NCBI RefSeq assembly: GCF_024266705.1
Contig: NZ_CP100757.1
Coordinates: 62,001-126,000 of the forward strand
DNA length: 64,000 bases
Direction of reading: 5' to 3'
Source: Natrinema gelatinilyticum
GTDB lineage: Archaea > Halobacteriota > Halobacteria > Halobacteriales > Natrialbaceae
Shown piece after piece: positions 28,312-37,500 of this stretch (its first letter is position 1; every line of letters starts with the position of its first letter). Both the position numbers and the translations under genes were made by a program. The notes under the pieces were generated by a model. That model had not been told where the DNA came from, made no database searches, and was given only the letters and a program-made list of their open reading frames with translations.

Positions 28312-28580
28312 GGCTGTGTTGAATCGGCATACGCCGTTGGATTTCACTGTTTGACGGCTCGCTTGATGTTATAGACGACACACATCAGGCTGATTTCACG
28401 GAATTCCCGATACCTGGTACACGCTCGCACGGCGGCGAGCGCTTGACAGCCGAATTTACGGTTTCAGTCATAGAGCGCTGATTATAGCGTTTATCGTCAA
28501 TTCTGGCGTTATGCGCGTGATCGGAGAGAGCGAAGATACGATGTTTGAATAGGGGTCTGATGCCAAGTTGTAGAAATATA
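28312..28580 (-). pseudogene. IS5-family transposase, 3' end relic with terminal inverted repeat
   Basis: Terminus GGCTGTGTTGAATC at 28312-28325, identical to the left end of the IS5 element at 41815. The minus-strand coding relic starts at about 28572 with LGIRPLFKHRIFALSDHAHN and ARIDDKRYNQRSMTETVNSA, then shifts frame before EFREISLMCVVYNIKRAVKQ and a stop at 28344. Most of the gene (the 5' part) is absent. It lies directly upstream of the GH78 array, in the opposite orientation to the 41815 copy. Confidence 0.8.
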
Positions 28581-28777
28581 TCTGTAATTTGTCGATATAG
28601 GCCCAGTCTATAGCGTTCTTTGGAACCCTTGAACCTTGACAAGCGAGTAACCTCATTCAAAAAATTTCTGATGCTGAATTACATACAATAACAAAATTTT
28701 AGTTAACATCGAAAAATTTATTTGGAACCATATTATATTTGAGTGAGCTGTGTTAACAGCACACAGCAAAGAGCAAC

Positions 28778-31700
28778 ATGACAGACAAGACTCCTCCATC
28801 GACATGTACAGCAATCCCTGGCGTTGCACGGCGTGAATACCTGAAATATCTCGGTGCCGCGGGCGCCACGTTGACCGTAAACTCCGGTGTCAGCACTGCG
28901 ACGACGGCCGAGGAGACTCAGGCCCAGACGGAAGAACGAGACCTCGAACCGGTCTCCGCACCGACCGGCCTCGAGGTTGACTACGAACCTGCGCCGAACA
29001 ACCTTCGGCCGGACGCAACGCCACGCTTTACTTGGCATGTGCGGACGAATAGCCGTGACAGGTCACAACGAGCGTACCGTGTGCTCGTCTCGAGGGACAA
29101 ATCGACGCTCACAAGCGACACAGGCGACGTGTGGGACTCCGGCCGCGTCGCGCAGGCCACCTCGTCGACTATCGACTACAGGGGTCCCGCACTCGACCCC
29201 GACACAACATATCACTGGAAAGTCCGCATCTGGGACAGTCAGGAGCAAGCCACCGCCTGGAGCGAACCTGGATCGTTTACCACTGCGAAGTCCGCTGACC
29301 CTGCGGACTGGACAGGGTCGTGGATCGGGGTGGACAGTTCAGTCGATAGCGGGCTCGTCGGGACGGACTGGACGGACTACGTGTTCGAGTCGACCGTCAC
29401 AATAGAGAACGCCGCCACGGGCTTTGTCTTTCGCGCACAGGACACCGACAACTGCTACATGTGGCAACTAGTGCTCGCTTCGAGTCCGGACGCAGACGGC
29501 GACGAGCATGTTCTCCGCCCTCACGTCCGCGAAAACGGCGCCTGGACTCGCCTCGGGAACTTCTCCGTCGACAGCGTGCTCCGCGGTACCGAGCACGATC
29601 CGCACGACGTCCGCATCGATGTCGCGGGGGACACGATTACCACGTACATTGACGACACGAAAGTCGACGAACGGCAGGATTCGACACACTCTTCGGGGAC
29701 TATCGGATTCCGAGAGTATAACACCGAACACGCCCGTATCGACAACGTATCCGTCGTCAGCCAGGACGACGAAGTTCACTTCGAAGCGGACTTCGAAGGG
29801 CCGGTTCTCACGTCGTTTACCGGCGGCACGCTTTCAAACGGGGCGCTCGACCTGTCAGGTACGGGCATTGTACTCCACACGAACCGCTCTCTCGATCCGA
29901 GTCCACTCCTCCGAACCGAGTTCACCGCGGACAAACCGATCGCGGATGCGCGCGTCCACGTCGCCGGCATCGGCTACTCGGAACTCTATCTGAACGGCGA
30001 ACGGGTCGGCGACGACGTTCTCAACCCGGCTTGGACGCTATACGAGGACCGTGTCGTATACTCGACATACGACGTAACAGACCTCGTAACCGAAGGAACG
30101 AACGCGGCAGGCATCTGGCTCGGTAAGGGCTGGTTCTCGAAGAACACGCCGTGGTACATGAGCTGGGAATCTCGCGGTCCGCCACGAGCGCTCCTCGATC
30201 TTACCGTGACGTACGCAGACGGATCGACGGAGACTGTCGTCACAGATGACACGTGGCAGACTCACCAGAGCCCTCTGCTCGAAAATGATATCTACGACGG
30301 GGAGACTTACGATGCCCGGCGGGAACAGACCGGCTGGGCGGAGCCGGGGTTCGACGGCGACTGGAGTCCAGTCGACGCACTCAACGCACCCGGCGAGGAC
30401 TTCATCCTGCAGCCACAACGCACCCAGCCGATCCGCGCCGTGGACACGCTCGAACCGCAGACCATCGAATCGCACGATGGCGGGTACGTCGTTGACTTCG
30501 GGCAGAACCACTCCGGCTGGGTCGAGTTGCAGGTCCAGGGGGCGAGCGAGGGCGACGAAATCGTACTCAAGCACGCAGAGGTCAGAAACGAGAACGGCGA
30601 CTTAGTAATGAAAGATCTGCGCGGCGCAGACAGCACGGACCGCTATGTCGCGCGTGGCGACGACGTCGAGACGTACGAGCCGCGCTTCACCTACCACGGC
30701 TATCGGTACGTCGAAGTCCGGGGATATCCAGGCGAGCTCACCGCTGACGACCTCGTGTCGAAAGTCGTTCACACGGACAAACCGCGGACAGGGTCGTTCA
30801 CGTGCTCGAACGAGGACCTCAATCAGGTTCAACATAACGCCGTCTGGGGGATGCAAAGCAACTCTCACAGCATCCCGACCGACTGCCCCCAGCGTGACGA
30901 GCGTCTCGGGTGGACCGGCGACGCGCACATGACCGGCCGATCCTCGATGTACAACTTTGACGCTGCTCGCTTCAACGAGAAGTGGATGCGCGACCACGAC
31001 GATGACCAATCGCCTGAAGGCTACCAGAGCGACACTATCCCGTCCGCGGTCGGTGATGGCGACGCCGATCCAAACTGGGCAAAAACCCGGGTGACCGTCG
31101 CCTGGTACCTGTACGCTCACACGGGCGACGAACAAGTGCTCCGGGACCGATACAAGGGCCTCAAGGCCTACGTCGACTACTGGCGAGGCGAAGCGGACGG
31201 CTACATCATCCCGGCGCACAAACAGCACTACGGCGATTGGCTGGCGTTCGAGGATACACCGGATGCCGCACTCCTGAACACATTCGCGTACCACCAATCG
31301 ACGCAGCTGTTCGCACGGATTGCCGACGAACTTGACCGGGACGGCGATGCCGCGACCTACCACGCACTCGCTGACGACATCGCGAGTGCATTCAACGACG
31401 CCTTCTTCGACGAACGGAACGCCGTGTACGGCTCAGGATCACAGACCACATACGCGGTGCCACTTTTCGCCGGTATCGTTCCCGACAAGCACGAACAGCG
31501 GGTCGCCGACAACCTTGCGACGAAAGTCAAGACCGAGGACGACGGCAAACTCCAGACCGGCTTCATCGGCACACGACCACTGCTATTCTCGCTCGTGGAG
31601 TACGGTCACGAGAAACTCGCGTATCACGTGGTGAGCCAACCGGAGCAGCCAGGCTGGGTGTACATGGTTCGAAACGGTGCGACGACCATGTGGGAACGCT

Positions 31701-33502
31701 GGGACAGCGACGAGCGCATCGGGTCGGGGATGAACTCGTTCAACCACCGGCCTTGGGCGGAAATCTCGGAGTGGTTCTTCCGCGTACTCGCGGGCATCGA
31801 CATAGAATCACCTGGTTTCGAGGAAATCGAAATCAAACCTCGACTCGTCGACGATCTCGATTGGGCGGAAGGCAGTGTCGAAACGGTCCGGGGCGAGGTA
31901 GCATCGCGCTGGGAGCGATCCGATCGCGGCGTCGAGTTGTCGGTGACGATTCCGTGGAATACGACTGCAACCGTATACGTGCCGGCGGAGTACACTGACG
32001 CAGTGACTGAGAACGGCGACGCACTCACGGACGCGACCGGTGTTACCTTCGATCGCATGGAGGACGGTTACGCCGTACTCTCGGTCGGATCTGGGACGTA
32101 CACGCTTCTCTCGGATCCCGTCCGTGGCGGTACTGGGTTTGCCAATCGCGTTGCGAAGCGTACACAGCAGTCCGTGGATAACCTCCAAGCCAGTGGGAAA
32201 CTCTCGGATGCGCAGGCCCACCACCTAGACACGAACCTGGCGAACCTCGTTGAGCAGACAGCGAATGCGCTGTCAGCTCGGGAGATAACGGATCGGACGC
32301 ACACGATCCAGTACGTCCAGAACGCGTTGACGACGGTGAATTCGCTCCGTGACTGGGTGGCATCGAAACGGGCAGCAGGCAGCCTTACAGCGGATACTGC
32401 GTCGGTATTGACGGATGATCTGATTGCCATCGACGCCGCACTCTCGCATGCAAGCACGAGTGTACTTGATGTCGATGCAACGGCCACACTGCAGCAATCG
32501 GCGCTCGTGGCTGGCGGGCGGGGCACGGTAGATTTGACGCTGCTCAACGAGGGTGCAGGTCAACTCTACGATGCCAGAGTGGACGTGAACGTGCCCGAGG
32601 AGTGGACAGTTACACCGACGACAACTACACATTCGAAGGCCATCCCAGTGGACGAGTCGTTCACCGCAACCTTTGATGTGGACGTGCCGCTCAGTCAGGC
32701 GCGCACGAAGGTCCCGATTATGGGGACCGCGACGTACCGTCACCGGGGCGGTGTCGCAGAAATCCCAGTCGAGACGATCGCCAAAGTCGGGTCGCCCGTA
32801 ACTATTGAGCGGGTTACAGCGCCGCCAGCGGCAGCGGGCGACCAGACGACGCTGTCCGTGATGTTGGCGAATACTGCTGACGAGACTGTAACTGGCGACC
32901 TCTCGGTCACGCTCCCCGACGGATGGACTGTCGACCGTGGCACGAAGCACTACAGTGTTCCCGCAGAGAGTGAGACGACGGTCACGTTCACCGTGACCGC
33001 ACCGGAGGACGCGGAGCACGGCGTGCAGGCGGCACTGACGGCGACGTACGGAGATAACTTCGCCGACAGCGCGTCGACCGGTATCTTCCTCGGGCCAGTC
33101 GCGAGTTGGGAGTTCGATACGGCAGGCGACCCTGAGGGGTGGGAACCGTGGAATGACATAACGGACTTCACAGTCACGGATGGTACGCTCTCGTACCGTT
33201 CAACAGGCGGTGACCCCTATATGGGACAGACCGATCCACTCTCAATCGACGCTCCAAATGGTCTGTCAATCCAGATCCGCATGAAGACGTCCGTGAATAG
33301 CGGCGGCCAAGTGTTCTGGACGACTGCGGACGCTCCAGTCTGGTCGGAGGGAAAGAGCAAGACCTTCGATGTTACTGGCGGTGAGTGGCAGACCTACACC
33401 ATCGACATGCCGCCACAGGATAGCTCTGTGACCGGCCTTCGCCTGGACGCAGTCCGCGAGACAGCGACTATCGAGATTGATTATATCCGAGTATATTTCT
33501 AG
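28778..33502 (+). CDS. Tat-exported alpha-L-rhamnosidase, GH78, with C-terminal modules
   Basis: A 1574-residue secreted enzyme. Tat signal RREYLKYLGAAG at residues 18-30; then a fibronectin-like domain with DTTYHWKVRIWD (to about 180), a LamG-like module (about 180-345, FRAQDTDNCYMWQL), the bacterial rhamnosidase N domain (ELYLNGERVGDDVLNPAWT), and the (alpha/alpha)6 GH78 barrel. Catalytic segment DCPQRDERLGWTGD has D702, E708 and D715; probable general base E998 is in ISEWFFRVLAG. After about 1110 come a helical linker, two NEW3-like beta domains and a CBM-like end. It releases terminal L-rhamnose outside the cell. Confidence 0.9.
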   Translation: MTDKTPPSTCTAIPGVARREYLKYLGAAGATLTVNSGVSTATTAEETQAQTEERDLEPVSAPTGLEVDYEPAPNNLRPDATPRFTWHVRTNSRDRSQRAYRVLVSRDKSTLTSDTGDVWDSGRVAQATSSTIDYRGPALDPDTTYHWKVRIWDSQEQATAWSEPGSFTTAKSADPADWTGSWIGVDSSVDSGLVGTDWTDYVFESTVTIENAATGFVFRAQDTDNCYMWQLVLASSPDADGDEHVLRPHVRENGAWTRLGNFSVDSVLRGTEHDPHDVRIDVAGDTITTYIDDTKVDERQDSTHSSGTIGFREYNTEHARIDNVSVVSQDDEVHFEADFEGPVLTSFTGGTLSNGALDLSGTGIVLHTNRSLDPSPLLRTEFTADKPIADARVHVAGIGYSELYLNGERVGDDVLNPAWTLYEDRVVYSTYDVTDLVTEGTNAAGIWLGKGWFSKNTPWYMSWESRGPPRALLDLTVTYADGSTETVVTDDTWQTHQSPLLENDIYDGETYDARREQTGWAEPGFDGDWSPVDALNAPGEDFILQPQRTQPIRAVDTLEPQTIESHDGGYVVDFGQNHSGWVELQVQGASEGDEIVLKHAEVRNENGDLVMKDLRGADSTDRYVARGDDVETYEPRFTYHGYRYVEVRGYPGELTADDLVSKVVHTDKPRTGSFTCSNEDLNQVQHNAVWGMQSNSHSIPTDCPQRDERLGWTGDAHMTGRSSMYNFDAARFNEKWMRDHDDDQSPEGYQSDTIPSAVGDGDADPNWAKTRVTVAWYLYAHTGDEQVLRDRYKGLKAYVDYWRGEADGYIIPAHKQHYGDWLAFEDTPDAALLNTFAYHQSTQLFARIADELDRDGDAATYHALADDIASAFNDAFFDERNAVYGSGSQTTYAVPLFAGIVPDKHEQRVADNLATKVKTEDDGKLQTGFIGTRPLLFSLVEYGHEKLAYHVVSQPEQPGWVYMVRNGATTMWERWDSDERIGSGMNSFNHRPWAEISEWFFRVLAGIDIESPGFEEIEIKPRLVDDLDWAEGSVETVRGEVASRWERSDRGVELSVTIPWNTTATVYVPAEYTDAVTENGDALTDATGVTFDRMEDGYAVLSVGSGTYTLLSDPVRGGTGFANRVAKRTQQSVDNLQASGKLSDAQAHHLDTNLANLVEQTANALSAREITDRTHTIQYVQNALTTVNSLRDWVASKRAAGSLTADTASVLTDDLIAIDAALSHASTSVLDVDATATLQQSALVAGGRGTVDLTLLNEGAGQLYDARVDVNVPEEWTVTPTTTTHSKAIPVDESFTATFDVDVPLSQARTKVPIMGTATYRHRGGVAEIPVETIAKVGSPVTIERVTAPPAAAGDQTTLSVMLANTADETVTGDLSVTLPDGWTVDRGTKHYSVPAESETTVTFTVTAPEDAEHGVQAALTATYGDNFADSASTGIFLGPVASWEFDTAGDPEGWEPWNDITDFTVTDGTLSYRSTGGDPYMGQTDPLSIDAPNGLSIQIRMKTSVNSGGQVFWTTADAPVWSEGKSKTFDVTGGEWQTYTIDMPPQDSSVTGLRLDAVRETATIEIDYIRVYF

Positions 33503-34085
33503 CACTTACTCCAACTCCGATTGAACCTCCCCTATCAACATCTCGTCTCGGTTCTTCCCACGTATTTTCTCGATGAGTCGAAGGAATCCAGCTAAAGTGA
33601 GAGTACCATCGTAGCTCCGGATCAACCGGGAGGGCAGAAGTGTTCGTCACTAGGTTCGTTAGCTGGGTCACGAAGTAATCGTGGTCTCAGGCGAGTGCTG
33701 TTGCTCACCACGCACCTCGGGCCGCGGGTTGGTTCAGTCAATGACAACCGTCTGGCTTAGGGGTTTTGAACACACTCAGCCAGTCATTTTCATTAATTAG
33801 ACCATTGATTCAGCAGTAGTATTCACGTCGTTCTGGAAGTATCAAGCCTCTTTCTTGGGAATCAGTGTAGTTTCTGGCGCTCGGACGGGATACGAAATGT
33901 AGTGTGTGGCGTTACAACCTATATTTATGCAAACGTCGCGATTTACCGTTTTGCTTCGATCCCTTCTTAGCGATCCATTTCTGATACCTGCAATCATTGC
34001 CACTACGAGTTCTGCTTTTCCTTCCCAGTAAGGTGCGTATTGATGTCATGTTAGATGATAGTACACCTGATTTGGAGGATAGCCG
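33503..34085. other. Intergenic gap between rhamnosidase genes
   Basis: No reading frame with recognisable content on either strand in these 580 bases. The AT-rich part from about 33900 on probably contains the promoter of the next gene. Confidence 0.5.
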
Positions 34086-37000
34086 ATGGCCAGTAACGAC
34101 AGTCCGAGTCGCTTCACCGACTATCTCCCGGTCAAACGGCGAGAGTATCTCAAGTATACCGGCGTACTCGCAGGAACAGCACTTCCTGCAACCAGTGTCG
34201 GTAGCGCCAATACAAGTGGTGTTCTTGAAGAGGCCTCGATTGATGATGTTCCGGCTCCAACTGACTTAGCAGCTGAGTACGAACGCAACCCGACCAATCT
34301 CGATCCGTCGGGGGATAATCCACCACGCCTCTCGTGGCAGCTCGAAAGCGATAGCCGGGGAAGCAGCCAGTCAGCGTATCGGATTCGCATCGCGTCGACG
34401 CTCGATATCCTCACAGCGGGCGACGCCGATGTCTGGGACAGCGGACGAGTCGAATCGGCTCGCTCAACGAACATCGAGTTCAGCGGTGCACCACTCGAAC
34501 CAGATACGACGTACTACTGGACGGTTCGTACCTGGGATGAAAACGGTGCCACAGGCGAGTGGAGCGATCCGGCGAGGTTTACGACGGCGCTCCCAGTCGA
34601 CGACGCACAGTGGGGCGGCGAATGGATCGGTATCAATACTGACAACACGACATCCATAACGAACGCAGCGCAGAACTATCCGGCCCCGCTTCACGAAGCG
34701 GAGACGCTGGGCCAGTCTTTCACGATAGACGGCTCTTTCAAGACGGTGAGTGGTCGGTTCCCAACTTGGGGTGCAGATAACTCCTCAGTGACGGTTTCGC
34801 TGTACAAGAACGGACCAGATGGTACCCTGATCTCGAGTGATCGGTTTACTAACATACAGGATAACGCGTGGATCTCCTTGGAATTCGACGAGCCATTGCC
34901 CGCGGGGACATACTACTTTGAACAGTCTGAGTCCGACGGTACCGTCGGCTGGTGGAGTCACACCGACGACGTCCTCGACGGGGGGCGAGCATACGAGGAT
35001 GGCGAACCCGTCGATGGCGATCGAACGATTCGCGTCAGGCAGAATGACAGTACAGACCCATCGCCGCTAGTACGAACTGACGTTGAATTCGATCGCAAAA
35101 TAGAGTCGGCACGCGCGCACGTCGTAACGCTTGGCTACGGTGAACTCCACGTCAACGGCGAGCGGATCGGTAATGAACAGCTGAATCCTGCCTGGACGAA
35201 GTACGACGACCGCGTGCTCTACTCGACTCATGACCTAACCGAAACGGTTGAAGCGGGCCGAAACGCCATCGGATTATGGCTCGGGCGAGGTTGGTACTCG
35301 AAGGGCAAAGAAGAACTCCCCAGTCGGATCCCGAGTTGGGAGGCTTTTGGTTCACCACGTGGGTTAGTACAACTTAATGTCACCTACACAGATGGGGAGA
35401 CCGAGAGTGTAACGACGGGCCCATCGTGGACAACCACCTCGAGCCCAATCACGGAAAACGATATCTACGACGGCGAAACGTACGATGCGCGGAAGGAACA
35501 ACCCGGATGGTCGACTCCTGGATTCGACGACGGCGAGTGGAACCCCGTCGAAGTCGTTGAAGCGCCGAGCGACGACTTCGAATTACGGCCACAGCGTCTC
35601 CCGCCGATCACAGTCACAGAGACCCTCGAACCATCGTCTATTGAAGAACGAGATGGCACATATCTCGTTGATTTCGGGCAGAATCACGCCGGGTGGGTAG
35701 AGCTCGTGATCGATGGTGCAACAGAAGGCGACAAGATCACACTCGAACATGCCGAGGTGCTCGACGAAAACGGGAACATCGTCACCGAGAACCTTCGATC
35801 GGCGGAGGCGACAGATACGTATATCGCGAGCAGTTCCGAACAGGTTACATACGAACCGCGATTCACCTATCACGGGTTCCGTTATGTACGGGTAACCGGC
35901 TACCCCGGCGCGTTAACTGCGGATGACATCCGGTCGAAAGTAGTACATACCGGCTTCGAACAGACGGGTTCGTTCGCATGCTCGAACGATGACCTCAATC
36001 AGGTCCAGCACAACGCCGTCTGGGGTTTGCGAAGCAACGCGATGGGGCATCCCACGGACTGCTGTCAGCGAGACGAGCGTTTCGGATGGACTGGCGACGT
36101 CCATCAGAATGCCCGTGCTGACCTCTTCAACTTCGACGCGTTCCGATACCATGAAAAGTGGATGCGTGACCACGACGACGATCAGGACTCTGATGGGTCC
36201 CAGAGTGATGCAATCCCCCACGCTGTCGACTGGGGTCATTCAGACCCAAATTGGGCGAAAACTCGCGTCATCGTCCCGTGGTATCTGTACCTCCACACAG
36301 GTGACGAACGCGTCCTTGCGGACCGGTATGAAGGGATGCGTGACTATGTCGATTTCTGGGATAGTAACGCTGAGGGGAACATCATTCCCGCCTCGATGGC
36401 ACATTACGGCGACTGGCTCGCGTTCGAACCGCCTCGGTCGGACCCGGCGCTGTTCAACACCTTCGCTCACTACCAGACGACGGATCTCTTCGCGAAGATG
36501 GCTGCCGTGCTTGGCCGTGACGAGGATGCGGCTCTGTACCGCGAGCAGGCTGAGGCCATCGCCGAGGCGTTCAACGATGTGTTTTTCGACTCGGAGATGA
36601 ACAGCTACGGTAGCGGTACACAGACCACGTATGCGCTGCCCCTCTCGGTCGGTATCGTACCTGACAAACACGAACAGGCGGTCACAAAGAACCTAGTCCA
36701 GAAAATCCGATCCGAAGATGGAGGAAAACTTCAGACTGGTTTCATCGGTACCCGACCGCTCCTGAACACGCTCGTCGAGCACGGCCATGAGGACTTGGCG
36801 TACAACATCGTCAGCCAGCCTGAACGACCCGGGTGGGTGTATATGGTCCGTAACGGTGCGACGACGATGTGGGAACGATGGGACAGCGACGACCAGATTG
36901 GCTCGGGGATGAACTCGTTCAACCACCGACCATGGACGCTAATCTCAGAATGGTTCTATCGCGTCTTGGCTGGCATCGACATCGGCGAGCCCGGCTTCGC

Positions 37001-37370
37001 GCACGTCGATATTTCACCTAGCGTGGTCACTGGCCTCAATTGGGCCGAGGCGGAAACCGAGACCATTCGGGGTACTGTCGCGGCCAAGTGGGAGCGGACG
37101 AGTACTGCCGGAGACTCGCGGTCCGACGATGGTCTCTTGCTAGAGGTGACGATTCCCGGAAACGCTACCGGAACTGTCCGAATTCCAACGCTAAATGGCG
37201 ATCAGGTCCGTATCCGTGAGGACGGCAAGACCGTTTGGAACAATGGAAACGCTACTCGGCAGACCCACCGCGGTGTTGAAGCGGTCTCCCGTGATGGCGA
37301 CGATGTGATCATTGAGGTCGGATCAGGCGAGTACAGCTTCGAACTAGAGCAGCTGAGCCCAGACGCGTAA
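34086..37370 (+). CDS. Tat-exported alpha-L-rhamnosidase, GH78 (second copy)
   Basis: A 1094-residue secreted GH78 enzyme, a paralogue of the preceding one. Tat motif KRREYLKYTGVLAG near residue 20; fibronectin-like domain to about 175; an insert with a jelly-roll look (TLGQSFTIDGSFKTVSGRF) in place of the LamG-like module; rhamnosidase N domain; catalytic segment DCCQRDERFGWTGD with D658 and E664; general base E955 in ISEWFYRVLAG. It lacks the long C-terminal modules of the first copy and ends with the beta domain. The different insert suggests different glycoside specificity. Confidence 0.9.
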   Translation: MASNDSPSRFTDYLPVKRREYLKYTGVLAGTALPATSVGSANTSGVLEEASIDDVPAPTDLAAEYERNPTNLDPSGDNPPRLSWQLESDSRGSSQSAYRIRIASTLDILTAGDADVWDSGRVESARSTNIEFSGAPLEPDTTYYWTVRTWDENGATGEWSDPARFTTALPVDDAQWGGEWIGINTDNTTSITNAAQNYPAPLHEAETLGQSFTIDGSFKTVSGRFPTWGADNSSVTVSLYKNGPDGTLISSDRFTNIQDNAWISLEFDEPLPAGTYYFEQSESDGTVGWWSHTDDVLDGGRAYEDGEPVDGDRTIRVRQNDSTDPSPLVRTDVEFDRKIESARAHVVTLGYGELHVNGERIGNEQLNPAWTKYDDRVLYSTHDLTETVEAGRNAIGLWLGRGWYSKGKEELPSRIPSWEAFGSPRGLVQLNVTYTDGETESVTTGPSWTTTSSPITENDIYDGETYDARKEQPGWSTPGFDDGEWNPVEVVEAPSDDFELRPQRLPPITVTETLEPSSIEERDGTYLVDFGQNHAGWVELVIDGATEGDKITLEHAEVLDENGNIVTENLRSAEATDTYIASSSEQVTYEPRFTYHGFRYVRVTGYPGALTADDIRSKVVHTGFEQTGSFACSNDDLNQVQHNAVWGLRSNAMGHPTDCCQRDERFGWTGDVHQNARADLFNFDAFRYHEKWMRDHDDDQDSDGSQSDAIPHAVDWGHSDPNWAKTRVIVPWYLYLHTGDERVLADRYEGMRDYVDFWDSNAEGNIIPASMAHYGDWLAFEPPRSDPALFNTFAHYQTTDLFAKMAAVLGRDEDAALYREQAEAIAEAFNDVFFDSEMNSYGSGTQTTYALPLSVGIVPDKHEQAVTKNLVQKIRSEDGGKLQTGFIGTRPLLNTLVEHGHEDLAYNIVSQPERPGWVYMVRNGATTMWERWDSDDQIGSGMNSFNHRPWTLISEWFYRVLAGIDIGEPGFAHVDISPSVVTGLNWAEAETETIRGTVAAKWERTSTAGDSRSDDGLLLEVTIPGNATGTVRIPTLNGDQVRIREDGKTVWNNGNATRQTHRGVEAVSRDGDDVIIEVGSGEYSFELEQLSPDA

Positions 37371-37500
37371 TTGGACCAGTCTCACTCTGGTAGAGAGTGA
37401 CCCCACTACTTACAGTTTTTGCAGCTATCGTATTATACTATATGTTTATTTATTGCGTTATCATCCTACCGCGGTGTAGAATACCGCGTACTGCAAACCG

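Noticed and set aside
33503..34085. Search for a riboswitch or small gene between rhamnosidase genes
   Set aside because: No conserved structure or reading frame could be supported.
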